Of a DNA stretch of 64,000 nt, positions 44,714-56,237 are shown one piece after another. The translations under genes were made by a program, and so were the position numbers. The number at the start of each line of letters is the position of its first letter. Positions within the stretch are counted from its first letter, which is position 1. The stretch comes from Collybiopsis luxurians FD-317 M1 (Eukaryota > Basidiomycota > Agaricomycetes > Agaricales > Omphalotaceae). The stretch is from positions 124,001-188,000 of the forward strand of contig KN834763.1 of assembly GCA_000827265.1 (NCBI GenBank), in the 5' to 3' direction. The notes under the pieces are model-generated. The model did no database searches and was not told the origin of the DNA. It saw only the letters and a program-made list of their open reading frames with translations.

Positions 44714-45936
44714 TTCCACTGAGTGTAACTGGTAGATACTAGCTGGATATGCAACTCTGAAGTTAACAACGAACATAGAGCTGCTATTTTATACTAAAAG
44801 CCGGTATGGAAATATTTTGGGGGTACTACACCGCAACATGTTGAGCGCAACTACTGATCAGCTCTCCGAATCAAAACGTGAATACATGATAGGACTTATC
44901 TCGTTGTGTGATTGCTTGACTCGGCGCATTGTATAGAAGGATTAAGGTCATACCATGTCATCCCTCATCACTCGTGTATTTAGGGCTCTACTGGTTAGGC
45001 GCGCGTTTCCTAGAGCTTGCTAAAGGCTATAAACCTATGAATATAGCGGGAATTGGTTATGGTCGAGTCAAGAAAACTTGGAAATTATCACTGCAGAAGA
45101 GAATCCTGTTTTGACTCTTGAGGCAACCCACGACAGAGAGGGAGGTGACTAAACACCAATCATTCCTGGAATGCGATGAAGATCTCAAAAATATCTGGTT
45201 CCATTATATGCATTAGGAAGCTGCGTTAGATTCAGTGTTCAGTCAAATGCTGGCAGAATTCGACGTATACTGAAGTTGTTAGAACAGCGCTTATCAGGCG
45301 CTTAATGACCAACCGTGTCATGACCGCGTCGGGATTGCTTAATGGCCGCTCAACCACCGCGTGTCAAGAGTCATGTCTAAAGTATAATTCTTCATTCTTC
45401 GCCTACCTGTATCTAGGCTACTCCGTACCATGTCTTCAGTATGTTCTCAGTTGAAAACGATAATGTCACTGTGACGAGGATAGAGTCCGACGGACGTTCC
45501 CAAATATCAGTTGGGCGGAAATCTTTTCGACTAGTACTCGGAAGTATACGGTTCCCGGCTCTGAATTTTGAAATATAGAGTCCGTGAAGGATCGTTGGTG
45601 GCCACTCTAGATAGATAGATAGGTAAATGTAATGATTTTATCCAGTTCCAGTGGTCTTTCACATATCAGAAATAACGTCTCAATGACCATAAGTATTCGA
45701 GCCTGCCATTCTAGTTGGTGTCATTACTTGATATCTCGATCGAGCTCGAGTCGTGAAAGAAATTGCTTAAATTGTACAAATTCGATTCTAAATACACCAT
45801 AAAAATATTGAATAATTACTGTATCGTTCACTCTCTTCACACTGATATACCATCGAGAATAGTAGAAATTGATACAAATAGGCGAGAGAGTGTTTACTCA
45901 AAGGCCATTGAATGGTGGAGCAATTCGCGAATCGAG
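44714..45936. other. Intergenic between the GST genes
   Basis: About 1.2 kb with no gene. It contains a GCGCTTA pair (45286-45305) like that in the EAF1 divergent promoter, and a short GATA run near 45610-45622. Confidence 0.4.
45286..45305. repeat. GCGCTTA pair related to 22539-22577
   Basis: AGCGCTTATCAGGCGCTTAA shows two GCGCTTA copies 10 bp apart. The EAF1-side element has AGCGCTTATTATGGGCGCTT, the same arrangement with copies 13 bp apart. Confidence 0.5.
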
Positions 45937-46884
45937 TCAGTGTTCCTGCATATATGGCTGGCACCGTTCCCATAGCCTCTCCCAGCGCCCCCCATGCCAG
46001 TTCCTGACGCGAGCCCAATCTTGAGGTGCGATACGCACTATTGATAGGATGGACAAGTCAGCACTCGGAGGTTTGCGAGATTGCAGGAGAAGCTTTCGAC
46101 ATACCTATCCATACCAAAACGGAACACAGCGCGAAATCAGCGTAGGACACCTCACGTCCCATCGCAACAATCCCATCGCCGTCACCGTTATTTTTGGCTA
46201 GAATGCTGTCAAGGAAATCAAACTGTTCCTTGACCGCAAGCCATGCCTGTTCTCTCTGTGGTCCAGGGGGTATGGGATGGCTTGACGAATGGCTTTGAGG
46301 GCTGTATGCGGCAGACAGTGAACTGGAGTTTCGCAGATGATGTTGGCTTCGATCTGATAAATGCTGGTGGCTTATAGGTATCATGATCGGAAGTAAAGGT
46401 TTCACAAATATTTCTTGGATGTAGTGCGAAAACAGGGACTGTAAAGCGCGAGATCCTGCTGGAAACACAGCTGGTCTGGGATACGTGGACTCAAGGTATT
46501 CCGCGATGTTGTTGGCATTGGATAATACAACGGGAGCATAAGGCGCATTGATTGGATCTACTAGAACGGGTAGAGAATACACCGGTCGACCGTCACTCCT
46601 GAAAACACTTGGAGGAGCTCCGATGCTACGCAGAGTAACTTCCACATCTGCAAGCTCAATGAAGACCGTGTGGTAAGGAAGTTGCTTGTAATTGAGGATG
46701 AATCTAGAAAAGTTAGATATTTAGCAAGAGGTGTTGTCTGCAGCTAACTCGCGCACCGAACACGCCAGATATTGGGAGCCCAAGGTTGCGAAGTATTATA
46801 CCCATGCTGGACATTGGTATCGTAAAGGGTTATCGTCGACGACGGCCTGGAGTGACTGGAATGATGCCGGGAGCGAGAAGCCAT
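45937..46884 (-). CDS. Glutathione S-transferase, fungal class (copy 2)
   Basis: Paralogue of the GST at 43878-44713, about 1.2 kb upstream of it. The start at 46884 gives MASRSRHHSSHSRPSSTITL, then YDTNVQHGYNTSQPWAPNIW. A GT-AG intron at the position of the GC-AG intron of copy 1 joins this to FILNYKQLPYHTVFIELADV. Later parts are IGAPPSVFRSDGRPVYSLPV, NNIAEYLESTYP, YIQEIFVKPLLPIMIPIS, PPGPQREQAWLAVKEQFDFL and YADFALCSVLVWI. A last intron leads to VRIAPQDWARVRNWHGGRWE and the stop at 45937. A Ser/His-rich insertion near 46265-46345 lengthens the loop between the two halves compared with copy 1. Confidence 0.87.
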
Positions 46885-48505
46885 ATCTCTTGGTGAAGAA
46901 TGAGATGACTTGTTCTGCTTTTAAGTAGGTGTAAAGTACTTAAAAAGGATACCACTGACTTCAAAATCCTCGGCTCGGCGATAACATCGCGACTCAGCTT
47001 GAATTGAAGGTGAGCACAATTCCTTTGTGAAATAAACTTCTGAATGAGATCGAATATCGTCTGTTTGCACTATGAGATTTTGAAATGACCTCTAATACCT
47101 TTCAGGAGTCAGTCGCTGAGCTAAGATCAAAGCCTGGAAGAAGGTAATTCATTTGTCCAGCATTTCTCTCTTAAACAGGATGACGCTGTGCCTACGTGCC
47201 GAAACATTTGGTGTATCTTTCTGCTCGAAACATTTTCTCGGTCCCGCAGACAGTGAGAATCTACGAAACGCCTCGTTCTATCAAGTAGGATGAGCACAGT
47301 AATTGCTGTCGCGTTGAGTAGTAGCACAGGTTGTGAAATAAAAGGTACCGACGTCACAACATCGCCTCGCTTGCAATGGAAAATAGAGCGGCCCGCATGC
47401 ATTGGTTCCATGTTCGATACTTGCATCGAAGAAAAGAAAGGCTTCAAACAAGACACATGCTCCTTGACATCATCAAATCACCAACGATGATCGGCGTTGA
47501 ATGTTGAACAAAGAAAGCGAGTAGAGCTGTCCTGCACATTCATTCAACAGTCTGTACTGGACGTCACACATGTCGAGGAACGAACGAAAAAATTGAACGA
47601 GTCAACGTGAATCAACCTATGCATACATAAGCGCGAATATTTTTATCTCGGCGTGAAACCGTGAGCCTACGCATATAATATCCTAATTTAATGGAAATGC
47701 ACTGTAGAGGGCATACTTGGCCGGTATTAAACGAGTCGATGGAGGTCAATTACCAAAATCGGTCTGGTGCCAGCTACGCGACTGTGACAAGATGACAACG
47801 GAGTTTAAAAAACGTTTTTCACCGATGTTGAACTTACCTGCAATCTGGAAGGATTTGAGCCATGAGTCATTGACTCCCCTGCTTCCCGACCAGGAAACCT
47901 AAAAGGGGAAAGCAAATTCGACCACCAGTGTTTCGAATGCTGGCTGGAAAGAGTATAGTGGGGATAGCCTCGGATAGTGGCCTAGATATGGAAATCGTAG
48001 GATCGATACGAGGAGCTCCTTTGAGTTTCTGGCTATTGACTGCTTGCAATGATTCCCAAATTGTTTAGAGTCATTTTATGGAAGCGCGGTCTTTTTGATT
48101 CATGAAATTGGTGTGTTCAAAGTTCTTGAGGATGTAGCTGGAGCTTCACATTAGCGGAACTATCTTAGTTAGGCAAACCCCACGCGCAGTTCATGATTGA
48201 TATCATGCACCTCGCAACCCACTCTTTCGCGCAGTTTCAGTGGAATGAGTCACATTCAAAAGTTAGCCCGGGGCGCAGAAGTACTTTGCTGGTGCGAAGT
48301 TGTATAATTTTCCCTTCAGTGCTGGCAGTAGAGGGTGGAAGAGCAATGCGATCCCGTGCTGAATAATTATATGGTGCTCTGAACGTGACGCCTCAATCAA
48401 GCTCAGTCAGCGCGGCAACTGAGTCACCATCGTATGAATGCATCGCAAGCGTTCTTTCCATCCTATCACTCCCTTTCACTCCCTAGTAGTCCACTCCGCA
48501 AATCC
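46885..48505. other. Intergenic
   Basis: About 1.6 kb in which I see no supported gene on either strand; open stretches are short and of no recognised family. It contains the promoters of GST 2 and of the ubiquitin-like gene. Confidence 0.4.
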
Positions 48506-48866
48506 ATGCAAATCTTTATCAAGACGCTCGTTGGAAAGACTATCACCCTCGATGTAAACCCGGAGGACACAGTTGATATTGTAGAAAAGAGAATTCAGGA
48601 CAGAGAAGGGTGAGTCGGGTTTCAGTGAAATGGGTTTCTTGGATCTGAGGAGTTTGCAGAGTCCCGGCCTCCCAACAGCGCTTGATATTCGCTGGGAAGC
48701 AGTTGGAAAATGGACGTATGTTGTACGAGTATAATATCGCGAAAGAATCGACGCTTCATTTGGTTTTAAGGTGCCGTATGGTAGCCTTTTCTTTTCTGTC
48801 TTATTAAGTTTAGTTGGCAGGCTACCATGCTGTACTCCGGTTGGAGGAAGCACCATTTGTTCTTAA
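48506..48866 (+). CDS. Divergent ubiquitin-like protein
   Basis: A single ubiquitin-like domain, not a polyubiquitin or ribosomal fusion. The ATG at 48506 gives [20 protein letters not shown]. After an intron (48610-48659), [20 protein letters not shown] and [13 protein letters not shown] follow. Ile44 (RLIFAG), Lys48 (AGKQL) and Lys63 (IAKES) match ubiquitin. The segment for residues 24-35 is altered ([12 protein letters not shown]), changing Lys27, Lys29 and Lys33. The C-terminus lacks RLRGG. Either it reads on as [15 protein letters not shown] (stop 48805-48807), or a 50-nt intron (48771-48820) gives [18 protein letters not shown] (stop 48864-48866). The second restores Leu73 and places a GG seven residues late. 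It may be a specialised ubiquitin-like protein or a decaying copy. Confidence 0.75.
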
Positions 48867-50034
48867 TTACTGGTATCCACGTCTACCATTAGCACCACGA
48901 TCAATGAGCAGAAAGCACATGCGTGTTATCCCTCCACTCTTTTACGTCCGTTTCATCCTTTGAAGTCTTGTACGTACGCATGATCTACGAATAGAAGCTG
49001 CGTGAAATGGAATGCGTGCCAGTCTAGCACCAAGCCCGCAAGTTCCTATTTGGAGTTGGAGGATACAACATTCTTTACCGAGGAACAAGTGCCCCCGTAG
49101 GGATCTATCACTGATATAGCTAGGGCTATTGGTAAAGAAAGATGCAAATACTAGCGTTGATATCATTTCGCTTTGAACAAGATGACACTGTAACAAAACA
49201 ACAGTATATCTATATGATTTGAAGTCCACGCGCTTCTGCTGCGAGACTGGCTACAGGATTAGCTATGAATCATCGTCCCCGAACCGAACTGCTTTGAGTT
49301 CTTCCATAAGATCTGTACGAGATTATCCGAATATGTACGCTTTCCTGTGGACTATGAAAATGAGTCACTCGACAATGGACATATGACAGCTACGTTGAAG
49401 GACACTAAAAAGGTTTGTAGCCTGAACAGCTTGGGCTTTCAATCAGCGGAGAGGAAGCCAGCAGGATTGATATGATCTTGATATAGATGGGGATTGGCGT
49501 ATCCGCACTTGGTCCTCAAAGCCTCAAGGTCCCAAGGGGTACTTGGCCTTGCCACGTCGACTGAAATGAAAAAGAATGCGCATATCGTATGGTCTTTGCT
49601 CAAAGTTGAGCTCGGAAGGGTCGGACCTTAATGGGCAAATTTGGTGCATGGGATTGATCACTGAAAATCGACTTGAAGATGCTTGCAGATCAATCAAGGC
49701 CGTATCCAAATCGTCTTCAAATCTCTCATGAGCTTTTTACGGGTTGCATGAAATTTCGTCGCCTGATTCTCTAGCTAGAAGTTATTTACATCATATGAAT
49801 ACGTTGGCATGTGATTCTATGGTTCTTTTACTCCAATAATGTTCCCTCAATTTTCATTCTGAGTGTATCCTTTCAGCATCGATGTATCACGCGGAAGGGT
49901 CTGCATACGCACTCACATCGGAGGTTATCGTCATTTTGCTCGCAAAGTCTATTTGGCTTATTTAAAACAGCACAATCATTCAGAGATGGGTTCAAGCGAT
50001 CCAGCGTTTCTCGGTGCTCTTCGCTTTCATTATC
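48867..50034. other. Intergenic, GH55 copy 2 promoter
   Basis: About 1.2 kb without a supported gene. TTATTTAAAA near 49958-49967, about 70 bp upstream of the GH55 ATG, may serve as its TATA element. Confidence 0.4.
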
Positions 50035-53000
50035 ATGCCTTCCACATTGCTCTTTGTGCTTGGTGTGCTCTTCAGCTGTCTTACCTTGGTGTCATCTCTA
50101 GGGTCATCATGTTCTACTCCGCTAGGAGCAGGGACTGCTGCACCGACAGACCCCTTCTGGATGCAAAACATCAAACATCAAGGAACATCCGCGTTCAATG
50201 CCAACCCCAGTAGCTATCAAGTGTTCAGGAATGTGAAAGATTTTGGTGCCAAAGGTGGATATTTCTCCGGTCTATTGCAGGGAGCGTCACTGAAAAAAAT
50301 CTAGGCGATGGCGTCACTGACGATACTGCTGCTATCAAGTTTGCGCTTTAATCTTGAGATAACATGTTGAATCTGACAAGTATCTTCTGCAGCAATGCTA
50401 TTTCATCAGGAAGTAGATGTGGAGGAGGATCTTGCCCATCCTCAACGTTAGAAATTCTCTCGCCTTTCTTTATGATGTGGTCAGCTCAAACTCTTGTACC
50501 ATTAGGTTAACGCCGGCCTTGGTATTCTTTCCTCAAGGGTTAGGCTTTTGTCTATATTCGAGTTTATATTCTGACTGTTCCTCGCAGGACATACCTCGTG
50601 TCTTCGCCAATTATTCCGTATTATTATACTCAATTGATCGGAGACGCCCGAAATCCTCCCACCTTGCTGGCATCTCCTTCTTTTGCAGGCATGGCTGTAA
50701 TTGGTAAGCAAAGTCGAATGATGTTCCTTTTTCATCTTATCGATACTGTTCTGTAGATGCCGATCCTTACATTCCTGGGGGCGGTGGTGAGCCAATCTTA
50801 TTACACGACCCTGGGGCCATGTTAAAATTCTGAACATTCCTCCAGGTGCTCAGTGGTATATCAATCAAAGTACCACATTTATCATTGCATATACTATTTA
50901 CTGAACTCACCTCGTGCCCTCATTTAGACAATTTGTGGGTATCTATTACATCTTTGTGTTCCGAAATAGTACTGAACCTTCTCCTTAGCTTCCGTTCCGT
51001 ACGAAACTTTATCATAGACGTCAGACAGTGCGTTTTGAGCTTCTTTTCCTCGGACATCTGACTCGTGATTTCTCTCAGAGTCCCTGCAACCAATGATCAA
51101 GGAACGGGTATTCACTGGCAGGTAACGTTGTCAGAGTGGTGCAAAGAAATATTGGCGGTGTCACTGAAGCTTGTTCGGAATTAGGTGGCTCAGGCGACGA
51201 GCTTGATAAACATAGTCTTTGAGATGTCGACTGCAGCGAACACTGCGCATCAGGGCATGTATCTGTGGAATCCAAGAGCGTACTGATTTTAATTTCTCAT
51301 GATACAGGTATTTTTATGGAAAATGGTTCAGGTAAGCATTCCGTATGACCGTAAACGTCGTATGAGGGATAATTACGGTTGGTTTTCTTGTTCAGGTGGA
51401 TTCATGGGGGATTTGGTGAGTGAATGAGTGGAATGCGTTCTTCTATGTGCGGAGGCGACAGCGTCACGCGAACCTGTGATTTATTATCGTGTCTTGTCCA
51501 AAGAGCTGCGCTTGGGAGTTCGCCCGACGCCCAAACAGAACGCTCGAGACTCGGGGCGTGACATACACGTGATCGTTGCGTCCGCTCATCGAAGATGACG
51601 GGATAAGGGACTGACGGCAGACAATATTCCACAGGTCTTCAATGTAAGAGACTGGAAGTTTGAAAGTGTTCAATGTGCAAGTCTAATGGATTAATCAGGG
51701 AGGCAAGTTCGGAATGTGGGTGGGCAATCAGCAGTAGGTATTTTCTTACTTGGGTTATCGTATTTCATGCGGCTTGGTTGTCCAGGTTTACTGTCCGCAA
51801 TGTTACGGTCAACAACGCCAATACTGCTAGTGAGTTTTACGCACGACTGTCAGCGTCGGACGAGGGATATTCACGCATGAGTTTCTTGTATAGTTTTTGG
51901 CATTTGGAACTGGGGTTGGACATTCCAAGGAGTCACTATCAACAATTGTCAAGTCGGTTTTGATTTGACTACAGGCGGACTCACCCAGGCAGACCAAACT
52001 GTCGGTTCAGAAGCTATCATTGATGCTACAGTTTCGAACACGCCAATTTTCGTTCGCAGCTCTCAGGCTAGTAATGGCAGACTCGCCGGCTCACTCGTTA
52101 TCAATAATGCTCATCTAACGAACGTCCCTGTTGCCGTGGGCGTTGTTGGCGGTGCGACAGTCCTCACAGGCGGAACGACTACCATAGCTTCTTGGGGTCA
52201 AGGAAACGTATTCACAGGAACTAATGGGGCTGGGACATTTAAACAGGGAACTATTGCAGCTCCGAACAAGCCATCTTCCCTTCTCGACAGCAGTGGCCGC
52301 ATATTTGGGAAAACTCACCCCCAATATGCCGCTTACGCTGTCAGTCAATTCGTCAGTGTAAAGGACAATGGAGCAAAGGGAGATGGCCACACAGATGACA
52401 CGGCTGCTCTCAACGCCATATTTGCTAAAGTGGGCCTTTGGTGCTCGATTCCGGTTTATACGCCTGACACTTGATGCTTCGTAGTTTTCGGGTTGCAAAA
52501 TTATCTTCTTTGACGCAGGGACCTATATTGTAACCAGTACGCTCACGATCCCGGCAGGGACACAGATGGTTGGAGAGGCCTGGTCTGTGATTGCGGGATC
52601 CGGGTCAGCTTTCCAGAATATAAACAATCCAGTTCCAGTTGTACAAGTTGGCGCAGCGAATTCTCAGGGCGTCGTGGAAATTACGGATATCATATTTACC
52701 ACTGTAGGACCGAGTAAGTCTTCGTTGTTTTGGTTTTGGAAGTTGAACCGATAGATCGTTCTGCAGCACCCGGTGCGGTTGTCGTTGAGTGGAATGTCAA
52801 ACAGCCTTCTGGGCAGAACGGAGGAGCGGGGATGTGGGATTCGCATATCAGGTTGGGAGGAGCTGCAGGGACCAATCTCGAGCGTGCACAATGTCCCTCC
52901 AGCGGTAGTGGGGGAACATCCGCATGTATGGCTGCCTCCCTTGCTCTCCATCTAACTGCAGGATCCACTGCTTACCTTGAGGTATGTTGAATATTCCTTA

Positions 53001-54076
53001 CGCATCGTGGGCTTTTTTCTGACATTTTCCCCAGGGTGATTGATTCTTTCATGGCTTTAGTCTGTCTGCGTTACTGACCACTTGATTAAAATTATAGGTA
53101 CATGGGTACGTTCTAATTGTAGGATGACTTTCCCTTTCACTGCGCCTAATGCGGCTCCGGCCTGTTTGCTTTAAAGGTTTGGCTTGCGGGTAGGTCATCG
53201 GTTTCACAGTTCGCGCAGAGACTTGTAGATTAATTCCTATACTCTCACGTGTAGATCATGACCTCGATGGGGACGGCACCTCACAGTTAGAGATATTCTC
53301 TGGTAGAGGTATTCTCTCCCAATCTGCTGGTCCTGTCTGGATGATCGGTACAGGTATGACATATTTCATGATTACTCGTCTGAGTGGATCTGACACTTCT
53401 CACTCTCAGCATGTAAGTTGGGAGTCGAAGACGACTTTGAACGAAGCTTTTCTGATGAACACTTTGTCAAGCTGAACACCATGCTTTGTATCAATACTCT
53501 TTGGTGAATGCACAAAATCATTATATGGGTTTGATTCAAACGGAGACGGTAAACACAATTCGCATATTCTTCTATTCTCCCAATTGAATCACATTTTTTG
53601 CAGCCCTATTATCAGCCAAATCCCGCAGCTCCCTCTCCATTCCCGGTGCTTTCTGCACTCAACGATCCTACAGTCTTCGCCGGAAGTAGTGCTTGGGCAT
53701 TACATGTCACTACATCATCCAACATCATCATATTCGGTGAGCGAGTGCTTTTCTTGCCTTGGAACATGCAAAGGTTTTGAACGAAATATGCAGGCGCAGG
53801 GCTTTATAGCTTCTTCCAGGTTCGCTTTTCTTGTATCTCTTCCCAGAGCTTCCACCGTTCAATTTCAATTTTTAGAGCTTTGGGCAGAATTGTCTTAACT
53901 CTGTCAACTGTCAATCGCAGATCATCGAAATTGATTCGACTTCGACAATCAACTTGTATAGTGTGTCGACAGTTGGGACTACATTCCAACTCAGTGTAAA
54001 CAACAATGGTGTTATAAACGAGTCGGGAAATATAGATGGATTCGCCCAAACTTTCACTTCTTGGAGCCGAAGCTAA
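50035..54076 (+). CDS. GH55 exo-beta-1,3-glucanase, secreted (copy 2)
   Basis: Paralogue of the GH55 gene at 2093-5781, on the other strand and far more intron-dense. The ATG at 50035 begins a signal peptide (MPSTLLFVLGVLFSCLTLVS). First half: FWMQNIKHQGTSAFNANPSS, VKDFGAKGDGVTDDTAA, YYYTQLIGDARNPPTLLASP, DADPYIPGGGGAQWYINQ, FFRSVRNFIIDVRQ and GGKFGMWVGNQQ. Second half: FGIWNWGWTFQGVTINNCQV, VKDNGAKGDGHTDDTAALNA, GMWDSHIRLGGAAGTNLERA, LEGTWVWLADHDLDGDG, SGRGILSQSAGPVWMIGT and FGAGLYSFFQ. It ends at SWSRS, stop 54074-54076. Exons of 9 nt (51635-51643), 1 nt (53035), 8 nt (53098-53105) and 13 nt (53177-53189) and one GC-AG intron (51255-51307) are needed. With them the protein is complete; without them it would look like a pseudogene. 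Confidence 0.88.
51635..51643 (+). other. 9-nt microexon (Val-Phe-Asn) in GH55 copy 2
   Basis: GTCTTCAAT lies between TTCCACAG and GTAAGAG, with a 219-nt intron before it and a 55-nt intron after. It joins GFMGDL to GGKFGMWVGNQQ. Copy 1 encodes the equivalent LVFYGGKFGMW without any intron here. Confidence 0.8.
53035..53035 (+). other. Putative 1-nt microexon in GH55 copy 2
   Basis: A single G between TTTTCCCCAG and GTGATT. The introns are 52982-53034 (53 nt) and 53036-53097 (62 nt). The upstream exon ends GAG (phase 0); the downstream exon is GTACATGG. Only GAG+G+GTACATGG gives Glu-Gly-Thr-Trp and keeps the frame through WLADHDLDGDG. The aligned segment in copy 1 has the same number of residues. 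A nested (twin) intron would give the same mRNA. Confidence 0.6.
53098..53105 (+). other. 8-nt microexon in GH55 copy 2
   Basis: GTACATGG lies between AAATTATAG and GTACGT and encodes the end of Gly plus Thr-Trp. A 13-nt exon (53177-53189, GTTTGGCTTGCGG) follows. Confidence 0.72.
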
Positions 54077-54523
54077 GGGAGGGGCGGGTGGTATCACGAA
54101 GGCAAACGTATACACGAGTATATGTCTATTGTGTATTTCGATCTTGTAAATGGAATATTTTTAAAGGGTTCGGGTGAAAGTGGGCGCTTACTCTGACGCC
54201 CAAGGACTACCATGAGGTAAAACAACCTTGTTCTCGAACACGATGCATCCATGATGATTCTTGCATGAAGGCTCGAATTTTTGGCGCAGAATTTGCAAAT
54301 GACGAATTCCAGAGTGCATGCATTGGCTCGAAAATCTCAATTACCCATTTCTTCCGTACCTGACTTCTAGCCTCAGTCCGTTTTTGAAGCCCACTTGTAC
54401 TCTCATTCTTCTGGCTCCCTTCCACGTAACATCTCTCCTTCAAAAGCCTGACGTTTGACTGGGACCCTCCCAACTTTACGCATCTTTTATTTCGGCGTCA
54501 CACGACCTAGACTCGAGAGCATC
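54077..54523. other. Intergenic
   Basis: About 450 bp between GH55 copy 2 and the next gene on the same strand. No gene or clear element is seen. Confidence 0.4.
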
Positions 54524-55026
54524 ATGTCCGATTATTATTCAATCGCCGATGACTCAAAATCCACAGTATCCTCGTCCTCGTCTTCGTATTATTCCTCCCG
54601 GTCCTCGTCATCCTATACGACTTCTGTCAGTAGTCTACCGACAGACGCTACCGACACGCTCACAACCGAATCTTCGCTAATGCTCCAGTGGAGAGATGAC
54701 ATTATAACCCCACCAGAATTACGCTCAAATCCATTCAATTTACATCATCGTCAAAGTTCTCGAGAACTGAGACAAATGGAACGTGGACGCCACAGAAGTC
54801 CTCTTCGTAGTAGGCCTCATTCTTGTAAAAGAGCAAGAAGTCACGAAACTTATCGTGAACGAGAGTTCAGTGAGCCTCTTTATCTTTGCGTTTTGAATCA
54901 ATACTGACGATCACTGCAGCGCGAGATTTCTTCTTAATAATAATCTTCTGCTTTGTGCTCGCATGCTGTCTCATCTGCATGGGTCGCCCCTTCGCGCTTC
55001 TAGCCGTTTTGGATAAACTCTTTTAG
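54524..55026 (+). CDS. Small Ser-rich protein with C-terminal membrane helix
   Basis: Two exons encode about 145 residues. From the ATG at 54524 the protein starts MSDYYSIADDSKSTVSSSSS and stays Ser/Tyr/Thr-rich. A basic segment follows (RQMERGRHRSPLRSRPHSCK). After an intron (GTGAGC donor near 54869) it ends with the hydrophobic DFFLIIIFCFVLACCLICMG and a short tail, stop at 55024-55026. This fits a tail-anchored membrane protein. I do not recognise a family. An in-frame ATG 69 bp upstream would add a less typical leader. Confidence 0.65.
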
Positions 55027-55244
55027 CGACGATGGTGTATATTCCATCCTTCACTTTATTATGTTGAACATTGGCCTTATGATTTTGGACTTTCCCATGC
55101 ATGCCAGCCTTGGCATTGTCTTTAAATTTGTATCAATAGTCGTTGGTATCCTGGACATTGAACTTTTCAATAGCGATATGATGCGCTCATACATAGAGTA
55201 TAATTTATAAAATTCCATGAGCTTCTTTATGAACATCTCTCACT

Positions 55245-56237
55245 CTAGCAGTCATCCTCGTCATAGATCCTGATCCCCCCTTGACCCCAGTTCCTCATTA
55301 GCGCCATGCCGTCCCCTGTAGTCTGGGAAAAAGCTACCTGCCCTTCCTTAGGATTCAAAATACACCCATGAACGAACGTATCCGCCGCCGCCGAGAGCAG
55401 TTTGCCAGCTATCCCCTTTCTGCGATGCGCCGAAGTAACAAAAATTCGAGAAATTCCCAGCGCAGTAGGGAGGGGTTCAGGGTAACAGAATAGGCCGCTA
55501 CCATGGTCTATTGCTATAAGGGAATCTGGAGAGCTTGATGCCCTTCCAGAAGGAGCTACTGCCATTGCCTTCTCAATTCGTTGAGCGATAATGCAACCTA
55601 CGATTTGTTCCTTATTCGGCGTAACATCCGGTAGAAGAAACAGATACGCCTTTGAGGCTCGAAGAGCTTCCGAAGACAAGGGAGGAGCTGCTAGCGTTAC
55701 ATTTATGGTTTCCAGCAACTCAGAGAGCTAGAAGATCGTTCAGATCGTGACGGTCATGAAGTACGGCACGCTTACTTTGGTTCCAATTCTACCGCCTAAT
55801 GTCGCATCCATGCAGATGATTCTTCCCCTCTTTCCATCCTTAAGGCGCACTCTGTCTTGAATCTCCTTTACTCTTGCACTATCCTTCTCTCTTTCTTCCT
55901 CTCGTCCCCATCCCATTCCTCTCTGTACCTTCGCACAATGAGCCCGATGCAAAGCTTCATCGTCTTCAGCTCCTTTCGTGTAAGCGAGCTGGCAGAGGGA
56001 GCAAGTCTTCACAACACTCTGATCGATGCAAAAGTGGAGCTGCTTGAGTGTCGTTTGCCTCGTCTTCTCCTGAGAAACTCTGACGCGCTTTGCAATAGGC
56101 TTTGGAGCTGAAGAAGGCCGAAAATCATCAAAAGGCCGTTTCCGCTTTGGACAGGGCGCAGGTAAGATAGGCGAAGAGGAGCGAATATTTGGTCGATCTG
56201 AGCGAGACGCGTAAGTTCGTTTGACCTTGGATGACAT
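55245..56237 (-). CDS. ECO1: Cohesin acetyltransferase Eco1
   Basis: Acetylates the cohesin subunit Smc3 during S phase to establish sister-chromatid cohesion. The start at 56237 gives MSSKVKRTYASRSDRPNIRS and a basic N-terminus with QTTLKQLHFCIDQ. The C2H2-like zinc finger spans about residues 78-101 (KTCSLCQLAYTKGAEDDEAL, then HRAHC). After one intron near 55730-55790, the acetyltransferase half has EQIVGCIIAQRIEKAM, then LGISRIFVTSAHRRKGIAGK with the acetyl-CoA-binding RRKGIA loop, LLSAAADTFVHGCIL and VAFSQTTGDGMALMRNW, ending at RIYDEDDC. The length (about 310 residues) is usual for fungal Eco1. Confidence 0.93.

Noticed and set aside
45605..45625. GATA microsatellite between the GST genes
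   Set aside because: Only about four units; too short to be notable.
50035..54076. GH55 copy 2 as a pseudogene with many frameshifts and stops
   Set aside because: Every break coincides with plausible splice sites, and the spliced product keeps all the family motifs seen in copy 1.
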